Below are positions 1 through 6,600 of a DNA stretch of 6,848 nt, piece by piece. The position numbers and the translations under genes were made by a program. Every line of letters begins with the position of its first letter. Position 1 is the stretch's first letter. Origin of the DNA: an uncultured Eubacteriales bacterium (GTDB taxonomy: Bacteria > Bacillota > Clostridia > Oscillospirales > CAG-382); assembly GCA_900548115.1 (NCBI GenBank), contig URJL01000068.1:1-6848 (forward strand), in the 5' to 3' direction. The notes under the pieces are model-generated. The model was not told the DNA's origin and did not search any database. It was given only the letters and a program-made list of their open reading frames with translations.

Positions 1-50
1 ATTCAACTTCGCCCTATCCATGTTATGCTGACGTAAAATTTCGATGCGAA
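1..50 (-). repeat. Partial dispersed intergenic repeat (copy 1), cut by left edge
   Basis: On the minus strand this stretch begins CGCATCGAAATTTTACGTCA (from position 48 down) and continues GCATAACATGG. It aligns by eye over nearly its whole length with 2145-2195, which reads CGCATCTAAATTTTATGTTA and then ACATAACAAAGG. The hairpin that follows this core in the 2145 copy would lie just outside the window. Because that copy and the one at 6630-6722 both sit downstream of a stop codon in a fixed orientation, this copy predicts a plus-strand gene ending shortly before position 1. Function unknown; the repeat relationship is seen directly. Confidence 0.7.
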
Positions 51-73
51 TCAAGAAACAAAGCTTGAATCGG

Positions 74-126
74 GCCTTTTCAAAGGCTCGGGGGTGTCGG
101 AGCTCTACCCCGAGCAGAGCTCCGAC
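74..126. repeat. Nested and competing inverted repeats
   Basis: Three inverted repeats overlap here. GCCTTT (74-79) pairs with AAAGGC (82-87). GCTCGGGG (86-93) pairs with CCCCGAGC (108-115). GTCGGAGCTCT (96-106) pairs perfectly with AGAGCTCCGAC (116-126). The second and third interleave, so the loop of the 11-bp hairpin is complementary to sequence just upstream. As RNA they would be alternative folds or, less likely given the missing connecting loop, a pseudoknot. There is no T-run after the hairpins, so an intrinsic terminator is not obvious. From 127 to 200 I see nothing recognisable. Confidence 0.55.
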
Positions 127-200
127 TTACGTCCGCAAAACGCGAGAGAAGTGAATTTGCATACCGCAAAGAACACGCATTCATCCTTTCGGGACGGTAC

Positions 201-235
201 AAATACGGCGCGGTGTTTTTCACCGCGCCGTATTT
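201..235 (-). terminator. Terminator-like hairpin after the YifB gene
   Basis: A perfect 15-bp inverted repeat (201-215 with 221-235) with a five-base loop begins at the last base of the YifB stop codon. Its GC-rich core GGCGCGGTG / CACCGCGCC is flanked by A/T pairs that supply short A and T runs on both sides. The minus-strand tail after the stem is weak in T (ATTTG), while the plus-strand side continues into TATTTTATGCATTTTT, so it could stop transcription in either direction. The position directly after the gene makes a terminator the best reading. Confidence 0.7.
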
Positions 236-1770
236 TATGCATTTTTCCAATATTTGCGATCCAAATTGCGAAACTGGACGGCTTGCGCCACGTGTTCTTT
301 GCCGATGACCTCGCACCCGTGCATATCCGCTACCGTGCGGGCGACGCGCAGAATGCGGTCATAGCCGCGGGCGGAAAGCCCCATGCGGTCAAACGCCGCC
401 TTTAAGACCTCCTGCGCCGCGTCGTCCAAAACGCAGTATTCGCGGATCATGGCGGGGGTAAGATCGCCGTTGGCGCGGATCTTGGTGCCCGCATAGCGTT
501 TATTCATGATCTCACGCGCACGCAGCACGCGTTCGCGTATTTTTTCGGACAATTCGGTCGGGCGGTTGTCCGCCAATTTTTCATACGAAAGCGACGGCAC
601 CTCGACCTGAATATCCATGCGGTCGAGAAGCGGCCCCGACACGCGCGAAAGATAAGCGTCGATCTGGGCGCGCGAACAGGTACACGGTTTTACGGGATGA
701 CCGTAATAGCCGCATTTACAGGGGTTCATCGCGCAGATGAGCATAAAGCGTGCGGGAAAGCGGAACTTGCCGCCGACGCGGGTGATCGTCACCTCTCCGT
801 CCTCCAGCGGCTGACGCAGACCGTCGGTCGCGTCTTTGCTGAACTCGGGAAGCTCGTCGAGAAACAAAACGCCGTTATCGGCAAGCGAAATTTCGCCCGG
901 CTGCGGAATTCTTCCTCCGCCCACCAGCCCCGCCGCCGACATGGTGTGATGCGGCGCACGAAAAGGACGGCGCACGATCAGCGTTTCGCCTGCGGCAATA
1001 TTGCCCGACGCCGAATAAATGCGGGTCGTTTCGAGCGCTTCTTCAAAGCTCATCGGCGGAAGAATGCCCGGGAGGCGCTTTGCCAGCATACTCTTTCCCG
1101 TTCCGGGCGGACCGACCAAAAGCACGTTATGCATCCCCGCCGCGGCGACCTCGAGCGCAAGCTTTACGTGTTCCTGCCCCTTGACGTCCGAAAAATCCGC
1201 AAGTCCGTCGTAAGAAAGGCGAAAAAGCTCGTCGCGTTTGCATTCGGCGCGCGAAAGGACTTTGCCCTTTATCAAGTGCTGTAAAAGCTCGGAAATGTTA
1301 TGAATGCCGTACACGTCGATGCCGTCGACGACGCTCGCTTCGTTCACGTTGTCAAACGGGACATACATTTCGGAAAAGCCCGCGTCGCGCGCGGCGATGC
1401 ACATCGACAAAATGCCGTCGGTGCGGCGAACCGCGCCGCTTAAAGACACCTCGCCCGCAAAGCATTTTCCCGCAAGATCGACGTTTTCCAGCACCGTGCA
1501 TTTCAAAACGGCAAGCAAGATCGCAAGATCGTATGCCGTCCCCTGCTTGGTACGGTCGGCGGGGGCAAGATTGACGGTCAGCGACATGACCGGAAAATCA
1601 AGGCCGCACGATTTTATTGCCGCCTTGATTCGGTTATACGATTCCTTGACCGACGCGCCGGGCAGACCCACAATGTCGAATTTCGGTATCGATTTTGCGG
1701 CAAAGCATTCGACATCGACAATGTATCCGTCAATGCCCGCGATCCCGGCGCTGTTTACTTTGGATAACAT
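235..1770 (-). CDS. yifB: YifB/ComM-family Mg-chelatase-like AAA+ ATPase
   Basis: The 511-residue product is full length for the YifB/ComM family. Its N-terminal ChlI-like domain opens in the typical way (SAGIAGIDGYIVDVEC) and continues with DIVGLPGASVKES and NLAPAD. The AAA+ core follows: Walker A GPPGTGKS at residues 220-227 (K226, S227), and Walker B FLDE with D305/E306. A cysteine pair of pairs (C351, C353, C363, C365, in NPCKCGYYG...CTC) precedes SGPLLDRMD. The C-terminal Mg-chelatase-like domain contains SARGYDRILRVARTVADM and ends FRNLDRKYW. ComM in Vibrio and Haemophilus is a hexameric helicase that drives branch migration during natural transformation; the role in Clostridia is less clear. 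The protein should be cytosolic. The start is fixed by the family N-terminus, although the leader AAGAAAGAAGAAAAAATC is only a weak, purine-rich ribosome site. No magnesium-chelatase pathway genes are nearby, so it should not be read as chlorophyll biosynthesis. Confidence 0.95.
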   Translation of the reverse strand: MLSKVNSAGIAGIDGYIVDVECFAAKSIPKFDIVGLPGASVKESYNRIKAAIKSCGLDFPVMSLTVNLAPADRTKQGTAYDLAILLAVLKCTVLENVDLAGKCFAGEVSLSGAVRRTDGILSMCIAARDAGFSEMYVPFDNVNEASVVDGIDVYGIHNISELLQHLIKGKVLSRAECKRDELFRLSYDGLADFSDVKGQEHVKLALEVAAAGMHNVLLVGPPGTGKSMLAKRLPGILPPMSFEEALETTRIYSASGNIAAGETLIVRRPFRAPHHTMSAAGLVGGGRIPQPGEISLADNGVLFLDELPEFSKDATDGLRQPLEDGEVTITRVGGKFRFPARFMLICAMNPCKCGYYGHPVKPCTCSRAQIDAYLSRVSGPLLDRMDIQVEVPSLSYEKLADNRPTELSEKIRERVLRAREIMNKRYAGTKIRANGDLTPAMIREYCVLDDAAQEVLKAAFDRMGLSARGYDRILRVARTVADMHGCEVIGKEHVAQAVQFRNLDRKYWKNA

Positions 1771-1825
1771 GATTTTTTCTTCTTTCTTGTGGATTTGCGG
1801 GGAAGAATGATCGGTTTATCGGGAA

Positions 1826-1915
1826 GTCAAATTTTATGTCAACCGCATTTGTCGGTGCGCATACGCCCGCACCTTTGGTGCCACCTACGAAGTAGGCGGA
1901 GCCGTAATGACCGGT
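1826..1915 (+). repeat. Dispersed repeat copy 2 with small hairpins
   Basis: The core AAATTTTATGTCAACCGCAT (from 1829) is followed by TTTGTCGGTGCGCATACGCC, the same order as in copies at 1957 and 6759. Two hairpins with three-base loops follow: GCACC (1869-1873) with GGTGC (1877-1881), and CCTAC (1884-1888) with GTAGG (1892-1896). The copy lies upstream of the YifB gene but reads on the opposite strand. Positions 1771-1825, between it and the YifB start, show no recognisable element beyond the gene's leader. The right end is approximate. Confidence 0.6.
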
Positions 1916-1950
1916 TTTGTTGAGGTGAAATTTTGTGTTGCGTGATGAGA

Positions 1951-2100
1951 GCTGCGCTCGATGTTATGTCAACCGAATTTGCTATTGCGCATACGCCATG
2001 CCTTCGGCATTGGCGCACGGGAATATTTTGCCGCAGGCAAAATTTCTCCCACATCACAAAGTGATGCGGCACTTTCGTCACTTGATCGAAGATCACAGTG
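1951..2100 (+). repeat. Dispersed repeat copy 3 with a string of small hairpins
   Basis: CTGCGCTCGATGTTATGTCA (1952-) leads into ACCGAATTTGCTATTGCGCA, closely matching copy 6 at 6757 onward. Hairpins then follow one another: ATGCC (1998-2002) with GGCAT (2006-2010); ATTTTGCC (2025-2032) with GGCAAAAT (2036-2043); CATCAC (2052-2057) with GTGATG (2061-2066); and GATC (2084-2087) with GATC (2091-2094). Every loop is three bases. The segment GCGGCACTTTCGT (2065-2077) corresponds to CCGGCACTTCGTGTCC at the right edge of the window. No open reading frame here resembles a protein family. From 2101 to 2144 I see only a short match of AGCTTGAACCG to AGCTTGAATCG at 62. Confidence 0.6.
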
Positions 2101-2144
2101 CAGCTTGAACCGAAGGCCGCAGTGATCGAGGGGAAGGCGCGGTT

Positions 2145-2239
2145 ACGCATCTAAATTTTATGTTAACATAACAAAGGTAAGGTGAAGTGAGATTCCGACC
2201 ATCGGAATCTCACTTCACGGCAACACCCGCCGTAGGCGC
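2145..2239 (-). repeat. 3'-end intergenic element, copy behind the ACT gene
   Basis: Read on the minus strand, downstream of the ACT gene, this runs GCGCC-CGGCG, then TGCCGTGAA, then the long hairpin at 2182-2218, then TTCACCTTACC, and ends in TTATGTTAACATAAAATTTA and GATGCG. The same order of blocks starts at 6630, immediately after the stop codon of the surface phosphoesterase gene, and its second half is at 1-50. It contains a perfect 14-base palindrome TTATGTTAACATAA (2158-2171). The remaining 2240-2262, up to the ACT stop codon, holds one short hairpin: CCGC (2250-2253) with GCGG (2257-2260). Confidence 0.65.
2182..2218. terminator. Perfect 17-bp hairpin downstream of the ACT gene
   Basis: Bases 2182-2198 (GTGAAGTGAGATTCCGA) are the exact reverse complement of 2202-2218, with loop CCA. 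A matching hairpin at 6656-6688 shares the GATTCCG tip but has a different lower stem. Neither has a U-tract directly after the stem, so termination is plausible from position (45 bases beyond the ACT stop) but not proven. It could instead protect the mRNA 3' end or be the palindromic core of a mobile repeat. Confidence 0.5.
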
Positions 2240-2262
2240 GGCAACTGCCCCGCGCAGCGGTG

Positions 2263-2649
2263 TCAGGAAAGTAGTTTGTCGGCTTTTTCGTTGTCGTCGG
2301 TTTTCAAAACGACCAATGCGCCACCGTCTTTTCTGCCGACGAATGCATAGAGATATTCGACCGAAACGCCGCCGTCTTTCAGGCGCTTCATCGCGGCGGC
2401 AAGTCCGCCGGGGCGATTTTCGATCGGAACGGCAAGCGCGTCGGTGATCTTTACGGCGACGCCCGCGCCGTCGAGAATCTCCTTTGCCTTTTGCGGCTCG
2501 TCGGTGATCATGCGCATAAGTCCGTAATCCGACGTATCGGCGATTGAAAGCGCGCTGATATCGATATTTGCCTTTCCGAGCGCGTCGAGAATATCCGACA
2601 CGCGCCCGGATTTGTTTTCAACAAAGACCGTAAGCTGTTTTACAAACAT
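2263..2649 (-). CDS. Tandem ACT-domain protein, apparently C-terminally shortened
   Basis: The 128-residue product has two ACT domains, which normally bind amino acids or similar small ligands and act as sensors. The first (about residues 3-65) carries QLTVFVENKSGRVSDILDAL and ISALSIADTSDYGLMRMI; the second (about 70-128) carries ENRPGGLAAAMKRLKDGGVS, then VEYLYAFVGRKDGGALVVL. Stand-alone proteins of this type are, from memory, about 140-145 residues and end with a helix plus a strand after the last visible residues (KADKLLS). Here the protein stops at that point, and no other frame downstream continues the family. The start is supported by GGGAGG (2656-2661) six bases upstream. The gene follows the CarD gene after 32 bases, which include a small GTCCC/GGGAC hairpin (2662-2674), so the two are probably co-transcribed. 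Ligand and partner are unknown; such proteins are sometimes labelled as acetolactate-synthase-like, but there is no catalytic domain. Confidence 0.88.
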   Translation of the reverse strand: MFVKQLTVFVENKSGRVSDILDALGKANIDISALSIADTSDYGLMRMITDEPQKAKEILDGAGVAVKITDALAVPIENRPGGLAAAMKRLKDGGVSVEYLYAFVGRKDGGALVVLKTDDNEKADKLLS

Positions 2650-2681
2650 AAAGAACCTCCCGTCCCGCAGGGACTGTGTTT

Positions 2682-3218
2682 TTATCCGCCGTATCCGACC
2701 GATTCGGCGGCGTTTTTATTCAAATTCAGTTGGGAAACGACAAATTCGGGAACGCTTGCAAGTTCCATTTTCAAGGCGCTTGCCAACTCCTGATTCCACA
2801 TTTTTTCGGCTTCCGTCATGATCTTTTCGTCGGACACGTGCATCTTTTTGCCCTCCGACGCCTGTTTTTTGCGGTGCTCGTGCAAATCGATGAGCATACG
2901 CAGAAGCCGAACGCCGTTGTCCTCTTTCAGAATGGACAAAAACGCTTTTTTTCGCTGAAGCGCATTTTCCACCCAAAGCGATTCGTGTGCGCAGGCGTCC
3001 GACAATATCCGATCAATCGCCTCGCGGCTCAAAAGTCCGCGCAGACGCACGTTTTCGCTGTCGACCGGGCAATAGATCGTCGTGCCGCCCGATTCGTAAA
3101 CGGCTTTCAACACATAATAAGTACGTTCTTCTCCCCGTACAAAACTCTCCCGAACGATGTTTTCGATACGGCAAACGCCGGTTCCGGGATACATGACGGT
3201 ATCACCGATGTTATACAT
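2682..3218 (-). CDS. CarD-family transcriptional regulator
   Basis: This 178-residue protein has an N-terminal CarD/TRCF RNA-polymerase-interaction domain at about residues 1-62: MYNIGDTVMYPGTGVCRIEN, then YYVLKAVY and GGTTIYCPVDSENVRLRGL. A helical C-terminal domain follows (about 65-178), with many Lys/Arg/Glu residues and the AEKMWNQELASALKMEL helix. In the family, the N-domain binds the beta subunit lobe of RNA polymerase and the C-domain contacts promoter DNA to stabilise the open complex. No TRCF helicase domains are attached. The length fits the short clostridial CarD-like proteins. The start is supported by AAAGGAG (3224-3230) five bases upstream. It is first in a likely two-gene operon with the ACT gene and is divergent from the surface phosphoesterase. 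Whether it regulates that neighbour is unknown. Confidence 0.9.
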   Translation of the reverse strand: MYNIGDTVMYPGTGVCRIENIVRESFVRGEERTYYVLKAVYESGGTTIYCPVDSENVRLRGLLSREAIDRILSDACAHESLWVENALQRKKAFLSILKEDNGVRLLRMLIDLHEHRKKQASEGKKMHVSDEKIMTEAEKMWNQELASALKMELASVPEFVVSQLNLNKNAAESVGYGG

Positions 3219-3281
3219 GACGGCTCCTTTCTTCTTTTGTATGTACGGGTCTCGCGTAATACAAAAAGCCGAATTTCCTTT

Positions 3282-3366
3282 TTTCGGTTGTACCGAAAGC
3301 GGGAAAACGGTGGTTTCACCCGAAAAAAACGGGCATTTCTACCTATAATTCTCCATGACCAGTATA
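3282..3366 (-). promoter_or_regulatory. CarD leader: dyad and tentative -10
   Basis: A TATACT hexamer (minus strand, 3366-3361) is the best -10 candidate for the CarD operon, but no good -35 lies 16-18 bases upstream of it. Between it and the gene, TTTCGGT (3282-3288) pairs with ACCGAAA (3292-3298) around a three-base loop, giving a leader hairpin or a short operator. CCCG and CGGG flanking a run of seven A/T bases form another weak stem around 3320-3334. The assignment is tentative. Confidence 0.25.
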
Positions 3367-3501
3367 CACTTTTTTTACCGAAAAAGGAAGAGAAAAATGT
3401 GAATTCGCGGGAAATTTTAAGATTTTTCCAAAAAACAGTGTTTGTTTTTGACACAATCAACAAAAAAGGCGGTCACGATTTTACTTTTTTGATGAGAACG
3501 G

Positions 3502-3530
3502 TTGAATTTTTTCAAAATATATGCTAAACT
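3502..3530 (+). promoter_or_regulatory. Probable sigma-A-type promoter of the surface phosphoesterase gene
   Basis: TTGAAT (3502-3507) and TAAACT (3525-3530) are separated by exactly 17 bases in a strongly AT-rich stretch. Transcription would start near 3537, giving a leader of about 70 bases. The -35 lies inside a small palindrome, TTGAATTTTTTCAA (3502-3515), which could be an operator or just AT-rich chance. The rest of the 387-base divergent spacer (3219-3605) holds the CarD leader and otherwise only AT-rich sequence. Confidence 0.45.
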
Positions 3531-3592
3531 GTATCTTGAATCGGAAAAGTGAAAATTGATATTTTTGTTGTTTTCGGCTTTCGGACAAAATT

Positions 3593-3599
3593 AAGGGGG
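3593..3599 (+). promoter_or_regulatory. Ribosome binding site that decides the start
   Basis: AAGGGGG lies six bases before the ATG at 3606, and the protein then begins directly with a signal peptide. An in-frame GTG at 3549 would add 19 residues before that signal peptide and lacks such a site, so 3606 is preferred. Confidence 0.8.
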
Positions 3600-3605
3600 T
3601 TTATC

Positions 3606-6600
3606 ATGAATCAGAACATTCGAAAAGGCGCGGCGCTGTTTTTCAGCCTTTTGCTTGCGGGAAGCGCACTTCTTCCCGAGACCTTTGCCGCGGCGGCGGA
3701 GCCGGTCGACATCGACGGCACAAAAACCGCTTTTGTCTCCTCCTTCGGGCGCATTTCCTACGGGGGAAAATCCTACACGGCGTATAAATCGTTCGACGAG
3801 GGGTATGCGGCGCTTTCCGACGGCGGAAAGCTTGTTTTCAACGGAAACGTTTCGTTTGCGGGCGATACGCTCGGCGCGGGAAAGGCTCTTTCGATTGAAG
3901 GCATCGGCAAAACCGTCACGGCAAGCGCCGTCACGGTCGAAGCGGAAACGCTTTCGCTCTCGAGCGATCTTGTTCTTTCCGATCTTTCACTGCGGCTTGC
4001 CGAAAACAACCGCATCGTTTTGGACGGACACAATTTCACGGCGGACAATTTCGACGCTTATTTCACCATTCCCGATTACACGACGGGAACGAAAAAATAC
4101 GCGCCGCTCCCGAATCTTTACAGCGGCGACGCCTCGGGCAATTATGAAATTTCGCTTTCGGGCGGACACTACGGCACGATTGCCGCGTCGTCGGGCAAGG
4201 TGTCGGGCAACGCCGCGCTCACCATAAGCGGCGCCGAGATCGGCACGCTTTATCTCGGCTCGCTCTCGGGCGAGACGGTCGGCGAAATTACTCTTTCGCT
4301 GAACGATTCCAAGATCGACCGCCTTGTCATCGGCGCGGAAAACGGCAGTATGAAGGGCGACGTAAAGCTTACGATCGACGGAAGCACCATCACCGAGCTT
4401 GCGGTCGGCGCATACGGCGCGGATTCCTCCTTTGTCGGCAACGTGAGCGTTTATGCAGGCAACACGAGCATTGAAAAGCTTGCGGACGCGGGCGAAGGCA
4501 AGACCGAGGGCGGCGCGGTTTATTTCGTCACGGGCGGAACACAGCCCGCTATTGACGAAAAAGCGCATTACGACCAGATCTTGTACCTCTCGGGCGGCAA
4601 GGGCGAGCCGACCTATGATGAAAACGGCGCTCTCGCGGGCGTTACCTGTTACGACGTCTACGGCTGCACCGCCGCTTCGCTTCTTCTTTCCGACGGAACG
4701 ACGCTTGCGCCCGAAAACGGCGTTTTCAAGCTGCAAAAGGGGCTTTATATCGCTGAAATAAAATCGGGGCTGGATCTTCGTCTGCGAAAAGACGCCTCGT
4801 TCGTCTCGGGCTACAGCGACGGAACCTTCCGTCCGAACGGCAACATGACCCGCGCCGAAGCAGTGACGCTGCTTACCCGTCTCATCGCCGATTACGACGC
4901 GGTGAAGAACGGAAAATTCGAGAGCGAATATACCGACCTTTCACCCGAGGCATGGTATTACAACAACATTTCGTTCTTTGAAAAGAGCGGACTTTTGAAA
5001 AACGTCACGACCGACGGGGGCGACGCCAATCCAAACACGCCCATAACGCGCGGCGAATTCGTACAGCTGATCTATAATATTAACCATCTTCTGCCCGAAG
5101 AAGAGACCTATGCCGATTTCAAGAAGCTTTGCCAAAATATCTATTCGAACATTGCCAACGCGAAGAATTACAACGAATTTTCGGACGTCAACTACAACAA
5201 TCCGCACAACAACGCGATCTATTTCGCCCTTGCAAACGGATATATGGTCGGGTATGCCGACGGCACTTTCCGTCCCGACGGAACGGTTACCCGCGCCGAG
5301 GTGGTGACGGTCGTCAACCGTTATCTCGGAAGAATCCCGCACGAAAACGAAACGAGCGCTTTCTCGGATATCGCCGACAGCTGGGCAAAAACGCAGATCG
5401 CGGCAGCGGTCGGCAAGGCGAACGAAGCGTATGCCGAAAGCGCGTCGCTCACGGCGCTTCCCGACGGAAAGAGCTTTGTCGATTATGTAAAGGAGCTTTC
5501 GTCCGAAAAGAAGCCGACGGCGCTGGTCACGACCATGACGAACCGTCTTTACAAAACCGCGTCGCACGTTCTGATTGCAAAGGATATTTCCGCCGAGGAA
5601 AAAGCGGTTCTTTCGGCGGCGCTTGACGAACTGAAAACGGCAGGCAGAACCAAGGGCAATCCCAAGGTTTACAACGGCTCCGCCGACGATCTTGACACTT
5701 ATGTTTACGGAAACGTCGGGGATGTTTTCATCCGTGAGACCGTGATCGAGGGCAGAAAGCCCGGCACCGATCCCGTTGAGATCGTGCAGATTTCCGACAC
5801 GCATTTCAACCTTGTCAACGAATATGACCTTTCCGAAGCCAATCCCGCCGTTATGAGCACCAAAATCTACCGCACATGGCTGGCGAACGGCGCGTCACAG
5901 CCCAACGCGATCCGTGCGATGGAATATGCGCGCTACGCCGACCAGACGGTCGTTACGGGCGACATTCTGGATTATTTGTCCTACGGCTGCAAGGAGCTTA
6001 CGATCAAAAATCTGTTCCGCAAGGACACCGATATTATGGCGTGCCTCGGCGGTCATGACGTCACCCGCGTTATGCAGGGCAAGGTTTCCGACCCGTCGAG
6101 CTACGAATCGCGCATCGACTGGCTGAGAGAATTCTGGCCGCACGATCTTTACTATTCGTCCAAAGTGGTAAAGGACAAGGTGATGTGCGTGGCGCTGGAC
6201 AACGGAGTGGGCAAATATTTTGAGGAGCAGGCGACAAAGCTTGCGGCGGATATCGAAAAGGCGCGCCGCGAAGGGCTTGTCATTCTGATCTTTGAGCACG
6301 AGCCGCTCTGCACACACAATCCCGAGGATCACGAAATTCATCCGTTCCTCTCCTATGCCGCCGACGGACTTACCAACAGCTTTGACAACGACTGTATCGG
6401 AAAAGACGGCACAAGCGGCGCAACTCTTGCGGTTTATAACCTTATCCGCAACAACGCCGACGTTGTTCGCGGCGTGTTCTGCGGACATTACCACGGCGAT
6501 TATATCACCCATATTTTAGGCTCGTACACCGACGAAGCGGGCAATAAAGTCGAAAAGACCATTCCGCAATACGTTCTGACCGCCAACGCCTACGGCACCG

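Noticed and set aside
86..126. H-type pseudoknot
   Set aside because: The arms interleave correctly but no bases connect the 3' arm of one stem to that of the other, which would not span an 8-bp helix; alternative hairpins are more likely.
697..1284. Open frame on the plus strand inside the YifB gene
   Set aside because: The minus-strand YifB product has a full set of family motifs here; the plus-strand translation has none.
1839..2150. Open frame on the minus strand in the repeat block
   Set aside because: It runs through hairpin repeats shared with other non-coding sites, has no ribosome site and no protein-like motif.
1826..2218. CRISPR array
   Set aside because: The repeat copies are unevenly spaced, differ in length and orientation, and have no uniform spacers or nearby cas genes.
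3448..3453. Perfect TTGACA hexamer as a promoter
   Set aside because: No -10-like sequence lies 16-19 bases downstream; the pair at 3502/3525 is better placed.
3549..3605. Upstream in-frame GTG start for the surface protein
   Set aside because: It lacks a ribosome site and would put 19 residues before a normal signal peptide, while the ATG at 3606 has AAGGGGG six bases upstream.
3987..4736. Long open frame on the opposite strand inside the surface protein gene
   Set aside because: It is rich in Arg and Val with no recognisable domain and is explained by the codon use of the real gene on the other strand.
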